Shown piece after piece: positions 1 through 6,052 of a DNA stretch of 6,088 nt. The notes beneath the pieces are model-generated. The model saw nothing but the letters and a program-made list of their open reading frames with translations. It ran no database searches and was not told the DNA's origin. The translations under genes were made by a program, and so were the position numbers. Where the stretch lies: NCBI GenBank assembly GCA_024693165.1, contig JAILLM010000058.1, forward strand, positions 1 to 6,088. The letters are read 5' to 3'. Position 1 is the stretch's first letter. The number at the start of each line of letters is the position of its first letter. This DNA is from Bacilli bacterium. Lineage in GTDB: Bacteria; Bacillota_I; Bacilli_A; RF39; UBA660.

Positions 1-1283
1 TAAGGTTTAACATCTAAAGAACTAAGTTTCTTCATAAGAGTATCTTTACTAATATTATATTCTTTACTTAATTCATTAATTGTTGCTTCAATTAATATTT
101 CATCACTATTCTTTTTTAACTCTTCTAAAACTGAATTAATATATTTACTAATATCTTCAGCTCTATTTAAGTTCATATTTTTACTAAACGTCTTCTTCTT
201 AAATTCAAAGAACGTCATACTATGATTAATTAAATCTAAGTAACTATCTACTCCATGTTTAATAATATACTCATCAGGGTCTTTTTCCATCGAAAGTCTA
301 CATACAAGTGGACTAATACCACTCTTTTGTAATAACTCTCCTGCAGCAAGGGTTGCTTTTTCACCAGCATTATCCGCATCGAAACATAGCACAATATCTA
401 CATTTAATCTTTTAAGTAAATTTATATGGTTTTCTGTTAAAGCAGTACCCATAGTAGCGCAAACATTCTTAATACCACTAGCATATACTCTAATAGCATC
501 CATTTGTCCTTCTACTAGAATTATCTTTTTAACTCTCTTTGCTTCATTTCTTGCTCTATGGAAGTTAAATAATATCTCTCCTTTTTTAAATATTGGAGTC
601 TCTTTAGTATTAATATATTTAGCTTCATCATCTTTCTTTTCATAGATACGAGCTGAAAAAGCTACTGCTCTACCATTTGCGTTATGAATTGGAAAAGTAA
701 CTCTATCTCTAAACAAATCATATAATGATTTACCTCTATTAATTAAACCAGAATTAATTAGAGTTTCTTCATCATAGTCTTTAGCTATAAGTAACTTCGT
801 TAAAGTATCCATTTCTTTAGAAGCATATCCAATTTCAAACTCATCAATAATCTCATCACTTAAACCACGATCATTTAAATACTTATGAGCATCATGACCT
901 AATTTTGATTTTAAATTATTTTGATAATACTTAATTGCAAGTTCATATGCTTCATACATTGATTCATACTTACTTGTTTGTTTGAAATCTAAATCTAGTT
1001 CAATACCAGATTTTTCTGCAACAATCTTAACAGCTTCTAGAAATGAAACATTTTCATAATCTTGAACGAATTTAAAAACATTACCAGTTGCATGACAAGT
1101 AAAGCATGAATAAATTCCTTTTTCCTTCGATACACTCATTGAAGGTGTATGGTCATCATGGAAAGGACAAACAGCAAAATAGTTCTTTCCTTTTTTAACC
1201 AAATCTATATAGGAACTAATAATATTTACAATGTCAGCACTCTTCTGAATCTTATTAATTTCTTCATTTGTTAATTGTGCCAT
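1..1283 (-). CDS. dnaG: DNA primase DnaG, 3'-truncated by the window edge
   Basis: Primase makes the short RNA primers for lagging-strand and origin DNA synthesis, acting with the replicative helicase at the fork. Translating the minus strand from the ATG at 1283 gives 427 uninterrupted codons (start MAQLTNEEINKIQ). Residues about 35-70 form the CHC2 zinc-binding domain, with ligands C39, H42, C60 and C63 (CPFH...CFTCH). The RNA-polymerase core follows, with RDRVTFPI near 192-199. The TOPRIM centre has LVEGQMDAI (acidic E258 and D262), CFDADNAGEKA (D302, D304) and KDPDEY, the metal-binding residues expected of an active enzyme. Bacterial DnaG is usually about 600 residues, so most of the C-terminal helicase-binding domain lies off the left edge; the last bases (TA) fit Tyr or a stop, and Tyr is more likely on length grounds. 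A GAGGG ribosome site lies 8 nt before the ATG. In many Bacillota dnaG precedes rpoD, which cannot be checked here. Identification is secure from the motifs. Confidence 0.97.
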   Translation of the reverse strand, partial: MAQLTNEEINKIQKSADIVNIISSYIDLVKKGKNYFAVCPFHDDHTPSMSVSKEKGIYSCFTCHATGNVFKFVQDYENVSFLEAVKIVAEKSGIELDLDFKQTSKYESMYEAYELAIKYYQNNLKSKLGHDAHKYLNDRGLSDEIIDEFEIGYASKEMDTLTKLLIAKDYDEETLINSGLINRGKSLYDLFRDRVTFPIHNANGRAVAFSARIYEKKDDEAKYINTKETPIFKKGEILFNFHRARNEAKRVKKIILVEGQMDAIRVYASGIKNVCATMGTALTENHINLLKRLNVDIVLCFDADNAGEKATLAAGELLQKSGISPLVCRLSMEKDPDEYIIKHGVDSYLDLINHSMTFFEFKKKTFSKNMNLNRAEDISKYINSVLEELKKNSDEILIEATINELSKEYNISKDTLMKKLSSLDVKP

Positions 1284-1324
1284 AAATTTTACCCTCTACT
1301 ATATATTTTTACCGCTAGGTACTG

Positions 1325-1353
1325 ATTTTACTTAAAATTTTTAATATTTTCAT
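1325..1353 (-). promoter_or_regulatory. candidate sigma-A promoter of dnaG
   Basis: On the minus strand, ATGAAA (1348-1353, 4 of 6 to TTGACA) is followed after exactly 17 nt by TAAAAT (1325-1330, 5 of 6 to TATAAT). Transcription would begin near 1318, giving a leader of about 35 nt that carries the GAGGG ribosome site. It directly follows the U-tract of the mnmA terminator, which makes a separate dnaG promoter sensible. In DNA this AT-rich such matches occur by chance, so this is tentative; a TATATA nearer the gene is an alternative -10 without a good -35. Confidence 0.4.
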
Positions 1354-1383
1354 AAAAAAAATGGTATTTTTTACAAATACCAT
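1354..1383 (-). terminator. Rho-independent terminator of mnmA
   Basis: The minus-strand transcript forms a perfect 9-bp stem, ATGGTATTT (from 1375-1383) with AAATACCAT (from 1361-1369), closing a 5-nt loop (1370-1374), followed by a run of seven further U (1354-1360). The 5' arm is the last codons of mnmA and the stop codon falls largely in the loop, so the gene's 3' end doubles as the terminator. This separates mnmA from dnaG transcriptionally, at least partly. Confidence 0.8.
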
Positions 1384-2480
1384 AATTTTTCTCCGTTTTT
1401 TCTAACTTCTTTAATTATTCCTGAACCAATACATTCTTCTCCAAGATATAAAACACAAGCTTGACCAGGAGTTACTGATGCAACTTTTTCAGGATATTTA
1501 ACTCTTAAAAGTCCATCTTCAATTTCTTCAATTGAAACTTCAAAGTCTTGTCCTCTATATCTAAATTTAGCAGTACAGAATGTAGGAACTCTTGGACTAA
1601 TAAAATTAACATCTTCTAAGATACATTCATCACTATAAAGTGTTTCAGGATCTTCACCAAATGCTACATATAAAATATTCTTTTCTACATTTTTACCAAC
1701 AACGAAATGTTTATCTTTATAGCCACCAATACCTACTTGTTTTCTTTGACCAATTGTATAATTCATTAATCCTTGGTGAGTACCAATCTTTTCTCCAGTA
1801 TCTACATTAATAATATCTCCAGGATTTGGTTTTAAATAATTAGAAACAAACTTTTGATAATTTCTTTCACCAATAAAACAAATACCAGTTGAATCTTTCT
1901 TCTTAGCTGTAGGTATTCCTGCTTTTTCAGCAATTTCTCTTACCTCAGGTTTAGTTAAATCTCCAAGTGGGAATAATACATCTTTTAATTGATTAGGACT
2001 TAATTGAGCTAAAAAGTATGATTGATCTTTATTTAAATCTTTTGCTCTATATAATCTATTATTTTTAGTATTAGCATAATGACCAGTTGCAATATAATCA
2101 GCGCCAAGTTCTCTTGCTTTCTTAATAAATGAATCAAATTTAATATATTTATTACACATTAAATCTGGATTAGGAGTTCTTCCTTTTTCTAATTCTCTTA
2201 AGAAATAAGAGAATACATTATCCCAATATTCTTTTATAAAGTCTACTCTATGAAGTGGAATACCTATATGTTCACATACCGCAAGTGCATCATTATAATC
2301 TTGTTCTTGTGGACATATATTTTCACTTAATGTTGGGTTACCTTCAATATCATTATTTATCATAGCATCCCAATTACGCATAAATAATCCAATAACTTCA
2401 TAACCTTCTTGTTTTAAAAGATAAGCTGCAACTGATGAATCTACTCCACCAGACATTCCTATAACCACTTTTTTAGCCAT
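1371..2480 (-). CDS. mnmA: tRNA-uridine 2-sulfurtransferase MnmA
   Basis: MnmA thiolates C2 of the wobble uridine (U34) of Lys, Glu and Gln tRNAs in the cytoplasm, using ATP to adenylate the base and sulfur passed from a cysteine desulfurase; it supports accurate decoding. The 369-residue product is of normal family length. It opens with the ATP-pyrophosphatase PP-loop SGGVDSS (residues 10-16). The two catalytic cysteines are present: C109 in NPDLMCNKYIKF and C201 in DSTGICFIGER. ATGHYA (131-136), KDQSYFLAQL (151-160) and YTIGQRKQVGIGG are also typical, and a C-terminal beta-barrel part ends the protein. An in-frame ATG 12 codons upstream (2516) exists, but the ATG at 2480 is chosen: MAKKVVIGMSGGVDSS is the usual beginning, a GAGGG site lies 6 nt before it, and the upstream ATG lies 5' of the likely -10 box. 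The segment after FMRNWD (about 38-60) is somewhat long but ends in the expected Cys-Pro-x-E-x-D pattern. No desulfurase gene is in the window. Confidence 0.97.
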   Translation of the reverse strand: MAKKVVIGMSGGVDSSVAAYLLKQEGYEVIGLFMRNWDAMINNDIEGNPTLSENICPQEQDYNDALAVCEHIGIPLHRVDFIKEYWDNVFSYFLRELEKGRTPNPDLMCNKYIKFDSFIKKARELGADYIATGHYANTKNNRLYRAKDLNKDQSYFLAQLSPNQLKDVLFPLGDLTKPEVREIAEKAGIPTAKKKDSTGICFIGERNYQKFVSNYLKPNPGDIINVDTGEKIGTHQGLMNYTIGQRKQVGIGGYKDKHFVVGKNVEKNILYVAFGEDPETLYSDECILEDVNFISPRVPTFCTAKFRYRGQDFEVSIEEIEDGLLRVKYPEKVASVTPGQACVLYLGEECIGSGIIKEVRKNGEKLWYL

Positions 2481-2486
2481 AATAAT

Positions 2487-2491
2487 CCCTC
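2487..2491 (-). promoter_or_regulatory. ribosome binding site that fixes the mnmA start
   Basis: GAGGG on the minus strand (within AAAAGAGGGA) stands 6 nt before the ATG at 2480. The alternative ATG at 2516 has no comparable purine-rich site and lies outside the predicted transcript, so this site decides the start. Confidence 0.8.
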
Positions 2492-2502
2492 TTTTCGTTG
2501 GT

Positions 2503-2511
2503 ATTATAACA
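2503..2511 (-). promoter_or_regulatory. extended -10 promoter of mnmA
   Basis: The minus strand reads TGTTATAAT: a consensus TATAAT (2503-2508) with the TGn extension just upstream (2509-2511). The best -35 at a 17-nt spacing is GTGTAA, only 3 of 6 to consensus, which is acceptable for an extended -10 promoter. Transcription would start near 2496, giving a leader of about 16 nt with the ribosome site. It sits back to back with the promoter of the plus-strand small gene. Confidence 0.65.
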
Positions 2512-2554
2512 TACATTGGAAAAATTTACACTTTTCTTGAAGGTATAAATATTA

Positions 2555-2560
2555 TATAAT
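2555..2560 (+). promoter_or_regulatory. -10 box of the small membrane-protein gene
   Basis: A consensus TATAAT lies 18 nt before the ATG at 2579, placing the transcript start near 2567 and leaving a leader of about 12 nt that still contains the ribosome site. No good -35 is found at 16-18 nt; TTGAAG (2537-2542) is only 12 nt away and TTTACA (2525-2530) is too far, although TTTACA pairs at 19 nt with the overlapping TATTAT (2550-2555). The exact promoter is therefore uncertain. Confidence 0.45.
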
Positions 2561-2568
2561 TATTTTGT

Positions 2569-2574
2569 GGTGAT
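2569..2574 (+). promoter_or_regulatory. ribosome binding site deciding the small-gene start
   Basis: GGTGAT matches the 3' part of the ideal Shine-Dalgarno sequence GGAGGTGAT and ends 4 nt before the ATG at 2579. Two in-frame GTG codons (2567, 2570) overlap or abut this site and have no site of their own, so the ATG at 2579 is preferred. Confidence 0.7.
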
Positions 2575-2578
2575 AAAA

Positions 2579-2776
2579 ATGAAAAAAGAAATAGATCAAA
2601 GCGTATATGAACAAGTTGGTCATATAAGAATCAAAGAAAGTAAAAAGAAAAATAAAAAGAACAAATCAGGAAAAGCATGGTGGGAAATCATCTTAACTTG
2701 GGGAATGTTAATTGCAATGACTGCAGCATTCGTTGTTCCACTAATTTTATATTTCATTAGAACAATTGGTGAATAA
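2579..2776 (+). CDS. small single-pass membrane protein, function unknown
   Basis: I do not recognise this 65-residue protein. Residues 1-20 are mixed and polar (MKKEIDQSVYEQVGHIRIKE). Residues 21-32 are a dense lysine/asparagine-rich patch (SKKKNKKNKSGK). Residues about 34-60 form one hydrophobic membrane segment that begins with paired tryptophans (W34, W35) and contains a proline near its end (P54); a short RTIGE tail follows. By the positive-inside rule the N-terminus should be cytoplasmic. That the gene is real is supported by a TATAAT box, a well-spaced GGTGAT site, an ATG start, a TAA stop and a terminator directly after the stop, making a complete one-gene transcription unit. It runs against all its neighbours and lies between mnmA and frr, so context says nothing about function. 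The basic patch could bind nucleic acid, phospholipid head groups or an acidic partner, but that is speculation. Confidence 0.78.
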   Translation: MKKEIDQSVYEQVGHIRIKESKKKNKKNKSGKAWWEIILTWGMLIAMTAAFVVPLILYFIRTIGE

Positions 2777-2800
2777 TACTTCTTAAAGAAGTATTTTTTT
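2775..2800 (+). terminator. Rho-independent terminator of the small membrane-protein gene
   Basis: AATACTTC (2775-2782) pairs with GAAGTATT (2788-2795) around a TTAAA loop, and a T-run continues to 2800. The stem is AT-rich, with two G-C pairs, and begins within the TAA stop codon (2774-2776). It faces the frr terminator a few bases away. Confidence 0.75.
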
Positions 2801-2807
2801 GTGACAT

Positions 2808-2834
2808 AAAAAAATGAGCGATTAAACACTCATT
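2808..2834 (-). terminator. Rho-independent terminator of frr and its upstream cluster
   Basis: On the minus strand AATGAGTG (from 2827-2834) pairs with CGCTCATT (from 2813-2820), 8 bp with one U-G wobble, around a TTTAAT hexaloop. It is followed by a U-run (2808-2814, two of which are in the stem). The frr stop codon (2822-2824) lies in the loop, so the last sense codons form one arm. It ends the minus-strand cluster and protects the convergent small gene from read-through. Confidence 0.75.
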
Positions 2835-3364
2835 AATTCATCATTCTTAAGCTTAACTGTTTCTTCAACTTTTTTATTAAACTTATTAATAAGCTCTTGA
2901 ACGTCTTCTTGAAGTCCTTTTTCTTGGTCTTCAGTTAAACTATCATCTTTCTTAATTGAATTTAAGATATCTTGTCTAATATTTCTTAATTGAACTTTAG
3001 CATCTTCTCCCATAGATGACGCTTGTTTAACATAAGCTTTTCTTGTATCTTCAGTCATTTGAGGAATAGTCATAATAATAACTTCTCCATTATTAGATGG
3101 AGCAATTCCTAAATTAGCTTCGTTAATAGCATGTTCAATATCTTTAATAATAGTTTTATCAAATGGTTTAACCATTAATTGTCTTGCTTCTGGAACAGTA
3201 ATATTAGCTACTTGATTTAATGGAGTTGGAACACCATAGTATTCAACTTTTACTCCACTAAGCATTGATGGATTAGCTCTACCTGCTCTAATAGTAACAA
3301 GTCTTTTTTCTAAGTTTTCGATTGCTTCTAGCATTCTCATTTCAGTTTCTTCTAAGTAATTCAT
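2822..3364 (-). CDS. frr: ribosome recycling factor
   Basis: RRF works in the cytoplasm with EF-G to split the post-termination ribosome and free it for another round of initiation; it is normally essential. The 180-residue product is near the usual 185. Residues 1-29 and about 104-180 form the three-helix bundle (domain I). Family signatures are LVTIRAGRANPSML (22-35), YYGVPTPLNQVANI (42-55), the hinge-domain stretch EARQLMVKPFDK (59-70), IPQMTEDTRK (100-109) and the ribosome-contacting RNIRQD (R127, R130). Beta-rich domain II covers about 30-103. The start at 3364 has an AGAGGTG site 5 nt upstream (3370-3376). The gene lies 40 nt after the 502-residue protein gene. The usual neighbours rpsB, tsf and pyrH are absent; here frr follows a cell-envelope gene pair and has its own promoter. 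It ends in a terminator overlapping its stop codon. Confidence 0.97.
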   Translation of the reverse strand: MNYLEETEMRMLEAIENLEKRLVTIRAGRANPSMLSGVKVEYYGVPTPLNQVANITVPEARQLMVKPFDKTIIKDIEHAINEANLGIAPSNNGEVIIMTIPQMTEDTRKAYVKQASSMGEDAKVQLRNIRQDILNSIKKDDSLTEDQEKGLQEDVQELINKFNKKVEETVKLKNDELMSV

Positions 3365-3386
3365 TATTACACCTCTTCGTTTTAAT

Positions 3387-3415
3387 ATTATATATTATTG
3401 TATTTTAGATATCAA
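3387..3415 (-). promoter_or_regulatory. near-consensus sigma-A promoter of frr
   Basis: The minus strand carries TTGATA (3410-3415, 5 of 6) and TATAAT (3387-3392, 6 of 6) with an exact 17-nt spacer. Transcription would start near 3380, about 16 nt before the frr ATG. The -35 box lies inside the last codons of the upstream 502-residue protein gene. No terminator separates the two genes, so frr can be transcribed both from here and by read-through. This is the best-matching promoter in the window. Confidence 0.72.
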
Positions 3416-4913
3416 GTGATAAAAACATCATGATTATAATTGCAACAGTTAAAATTTCTAAAATAATAGTTATCGTAGAAAATGCTGCTTGTCTACGATC
3501 ATTTGATTTTTGTAGAGTTCTAACTTTAACATTTTCTTGAACTTGCTCTTTAGTTTCACCTTCAATACCAAACTCATTTATTTCTTCAATAGCTTCTTCT
3601 CTTACATCATTATAATAAAGATTAAAGAATTCATCTAATTTAGTTAATAAATTAAATTCTTGAAGACTCATATTAGAATCATTAACTACTGATTCACTAT
3701 GTTTAGCACTTTCTAATCTATCTTTATTTTCAAGATAATATGTTCTTACACATTGTACTAATTCAGGTTCGATATTTTGAGTATAACCAAGATCAAATAA
3801 AGCATTTAATTGACTAATTAATTTATTTTGTCTATCTTTATCATTACTTTCAAGAATAATTTTTCTATTTTCAAATAAATTTAAAAATTCTGATTTATCA
3901 AACATGACTTGCACATCCATATTTCCTACCACCTTATCAATTGGATCATCAACACTCTTAGGTTCATCTTGATTACTTTCTATTGTTGGTTTTTCTTCAG
4001 GAACAATTGTCTTTTCATTTGAAATATATCTTGATGGTGGTTGAATAAATTCAACTCTTCTTACTCCATCTTCAGTATAGCCTTTCATTACACCATCACC
4101 AACGGTATAGAAAATTTCACCATACTTATCTATAGAAATATAAATATCTTCATTAGCCATAAATTGTCGTGCTTGTCTTTTAACTTCATCAAATTCATAA
4201 CTTAAGACATTATTATCTTTAATTAAAGGTTTTCTCATTTTATTTCTAACTTCTTCATCAGTAAGATAAGTATCAAGTTTTACTGAATCTAAAGCTGATT
4301 CTGTAGAGAACTTTAAAGTGTTTGCAAATTCAGTTGGAGTCATATTATTTATCCTTGATGCATATTCATTTTTAAATCTAGCTAAATAATCTGGATCAGT
4401 AAGTTGAATTAATTCTACTCTACCTTCATCATTAGTAATAGCTAAATACTCTAAATGACTTTTGCTATCAGTTCTACCTTCTCCAACAGATACAAGTTTA
4501 ACATTGTTAGATAAATAATCATTATCAGTTTTTATTTTATCTAATGAAACTTGATTAGATTCTAATTCTTCATCTTTAATAACACCATTATATTCTTCGA
4601 TTAATTGTTCAAGTGGAGCAACCAAAGGTTCTTCATTTTTATAAATATTTTCATTAACATTATCATTCTTTAATTTTCTACATAAACTTTCAATAAAATC
4701 TATATCATTACCAAGTTCATCAATATCAATCCTAGAAATCATTTGAGCTACTTCTTCAACTGTATAAGTTCTCATTTCTTCGGGAGTAAAGATTGCTCTA
4801 TTAGAATCTGTAGGTTCTACCTTAAATGAAAGTTCTAATTTGTCTCCTCTTTCAACTTCTCTTTTGTTAGAAACTATATTTTTTAAAATTGCTATTATCT
4901 TCTTCGTGTCCAT
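3405..4913 (-). CDS. tail-anchored 502-residue protein of unknown function, next to ftsW
   Basis: I do not recognise a known family. The 502-residue protein is hydrophilic and charged, with no N-terminal signal peptide, and ends in one hydrophobic helix (about 478-500) followed by only DI, so it should be a C-tail-anchored membrane protein with its bulk in the cytoplasm. A basic stretch (NDRRQ, 471-475) just before the helix fits that orientation. Residues about 1-84 look mixed alpha/beta. Residues about 136-297 hold strand-like stretches, including two similar pieces, GRVELIQL (164-171) and RRVEFIQP (285-292), possibly a weak duplication. Residues about 298-326 are an acidic, proline-containing linker (EEKPTIESNQDEPKS), and about 333-470 are helical. 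There are only two cysteines (C78, C388) and no visible catalytic motif. The ATG at 4913 lies 2 nt after the ftsW stop, with GGGTGG 6 nt upstream formed by the last ftsW codons, so the two are probably translationally coupled. A structural or regulatory role in wall synthesis or division is an inference from position only. Confidence 0.9.
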   Translation of the reverse strand: MDTKKIIAILKNIVSNKREVERGDKLELSFKVEPTDSNRAIFTPEEMRTYTVEEVAQMISRIDIDELGNDIDFIESLCRKLKNDNVNENIYKNEEPLVAPLEQLIEEYNGVIKDEELESNQVSLDKIKTDNDYLSNNVKLVSVGEGRTDSKSHLEYLAITNDEGRVELIQLTDPDYLARFKNEYASRINNMTPTEFANTLKFSTESALDSVKLDTYLTDEEVRNKMRKPLIKDNNVLSYEFDEVKRQARQFMANEDIYISIDKYGEIFYTVGDGVMKGYTEDGVRRVEFIQPPSRYISNEKTIVPEEKPTIESNQDEPKSVDDPIDKVVGNMDVQVMFDKSEFLNLFENRKIILESNDKDRQNKLISQLNALFDLGYTQNIEPELVQCVRTYYLENKDRLESAKHSESVVNDSNMSLQEFNLLTKLDEFFNLYYNDVREEAIEEINEFGIEGETKEQVQENVKVRTLQKSNDRRQAAFSTITIILEILTVAIIIMMFLSLDI

Positions 4914-4915
4914 TA

Positions 4916-6052
4916 TTAACCACCCATGATCTTTCTAAATTCAGATCTATACTTTCTTTGTTTATTTTCAATTACTACTCTTTGGCAAAGAGAAAGTAAA
5001 ATAATTAAATTTAACATGTAAGAACCACCATAACTCATAAATGGTAAAGGTACTCCTGTTAAAGGAATCAAAGCAAGGATTCCACCTAAATTAACTACAA
5101 TATGTAAAAGTAAATATGCAAAAGTACCAAATGCAATTATAGATCCACTTAAGTCTTTAGTTCCTCTTGCTATACTTAATAATTTAAATAACAAGAATAT
5201 ATATAAGAATAATATGAAGAAACCACCAATTAAACCAGTTTCTTCTACTATTACTGGGAATATAAAGTCAGTATGTGCTTCAGGTAAATACAAATACTTT
5301 TGAGTAGACTTACCTAACCCTTTACCAAATATTCCACCATTATTAATAGCTATATATCCATTACAAACTTGATAACCTGTATCTTCTTGATATCTATCAC
5401 ATGGATTTGAGAAATTAAATCTTTTTGCTTGCATCTCATTTAAGAATACTTTACTATTCATTAATGCAAATATACCTAAGAAAAATACCATTACAAATAT
5501 AATTTTAGAATAAGTAATTGTACTACTTCTTCCAAAAGGAATACTATAAAAAATTAATACAGTAATACCGCCTATAATCAAAGCAGTTCCAAGGTCAGGT
5601 TCCGCAGCAACTAAACCAGCAACCATTAAACATGGAACTAAAGGCATAAGCGCATCATATTTACCTCTATAACTTTTCTTATTTCCATAAGCAAATGCTA
5701 AATATACAATAATAGCAGTCTTAGCAAACTCACTTGGTTGTAATGTAAATAAACCAAATATATTTAACCAACTCTTTGCACTATTAGTAATTGATCCATA
5801 AGACTTAAGCAAGAATAATACTCCAATCATACCTATAATAAGAAATCTTGAAGTCTTTTTGTATTTACTTAATGGAATATTCATAATTACAATAGATGCA
5901 AATAAACCTACTATTACAAATATTAATTGTCTTTCAAAAAAATAATACTCTGCAACTTTATATTGTAAAACTGCAGCTACAGATGAAGCTGAAAATATCA
6001 TAATTAATCCTATTACGATTAAAATAATACTAACAAAAAATAAAGTAGACAT
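4916..6052 (-). CDS. ftsW: SEDS-family peptidoglycan glycosyltransferase, FtsW-like (5' end uncertain)
   Basis: SEDS proteins (FtsW, RodA, SpoVE) polymerise lipid II into glycan strands in the membrane together with a class B penicillin-binding protein. The 378 residues form about ten hydrophobic segments. Hallmarks are IMIFSAS (17-23), FFERQ (38-42), LQPSEFAK (104-111), EPDLGTALII (151-160), NGYIAINNGGIFGKGLGKS (231-249), the catalytic-loop LPEAHTDFIF (256-265, with D262 the probable essential aspartate) and GVPLPFMSYGGS (333-344). The GLGKSTQKYLYLPEAHTDF pattern favours FtsW/SpoVE over RodA, but this is not decisive without a tree. Two cysteines (C218, C230) bracket the segment before NGYIAI, in the large loop expected outside the cell. 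The start is suspect: AAAGGA directly abuts the ATG with no spacing, the frame is open to the window edge, FtsW normally has 10-15 residues before the first helix, and the bases upstream are an inverted copy of the gene itself. The true N-terminus is probably lost. The stop is 2 nt before the next gene. Confidence 0.9.
   Translation of the reverse strand: MSTLFFVSIILIVIGLIMIFSASSVAAVLQYKVAEYYFFERQLIFVIVGLFASIVIMNIPLSKYKKTSRFLIIGMIGVLFLLKSYGSITNSAKSWLNIFGLFTLQPSEFAKTAIIVYLAFAYGNKKSYRGKYDALMPLVPCLMVAGLVAAEPDLGTALIIGGITVLIFYSIPFGRSSTITYSKIIFVMVFFLGIFALMNSKVFLNEMQAKRFNFSNPCDRYQEDTGYQVCNGYIAINNGGIFGKGLGKSTQKYLYLPEAHTDFIFPVIVEETGLIGGFFILFLYIFLLFKLLSIARGTKDLSGSIIAFGTFAYLLLHIVVNLGGILALIPLTGVPLPFMSYGGSYMLNLIILLSLCQRVVIENKQRKYRSEFRKIMGG

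Noticed and set aside
2481..2516. Twelve-residue N-terminal extension of MnmA from an upstream ATG
   Set aside because: The ATG at 2516 lies upstream of the probable -10 box, lacks a ribosome site, and adds residues before the standard MnmA beginning; the ATG at 2480 has GAGGG 6 nt away.
2567..2578. GTG starts four and three codons upstream for the small membrane protein
   Set aside because: They overlap or abut the GGTGAT ribosome site itself and the predicted transcript start; ATG at 2579 is correctly spaced.
2481..2578. Riboswitch or T-box leader before mnmA or the small gene
   Set aside because: The predicted leaders are only about 12-16 nt, too short for a structured regulatory RNA, and no conserved motif is visible.
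2620..2829. Minus-strand 69-codon open frame opposite the small membrane-protein gene
   Set aside because: It is the antisense shadow of the plus-strand gene and its terminator, has no good ribosome site, and its sequence is low-complexity, including a Phe/Leu run that merely mirrors the lysine-rich patch.
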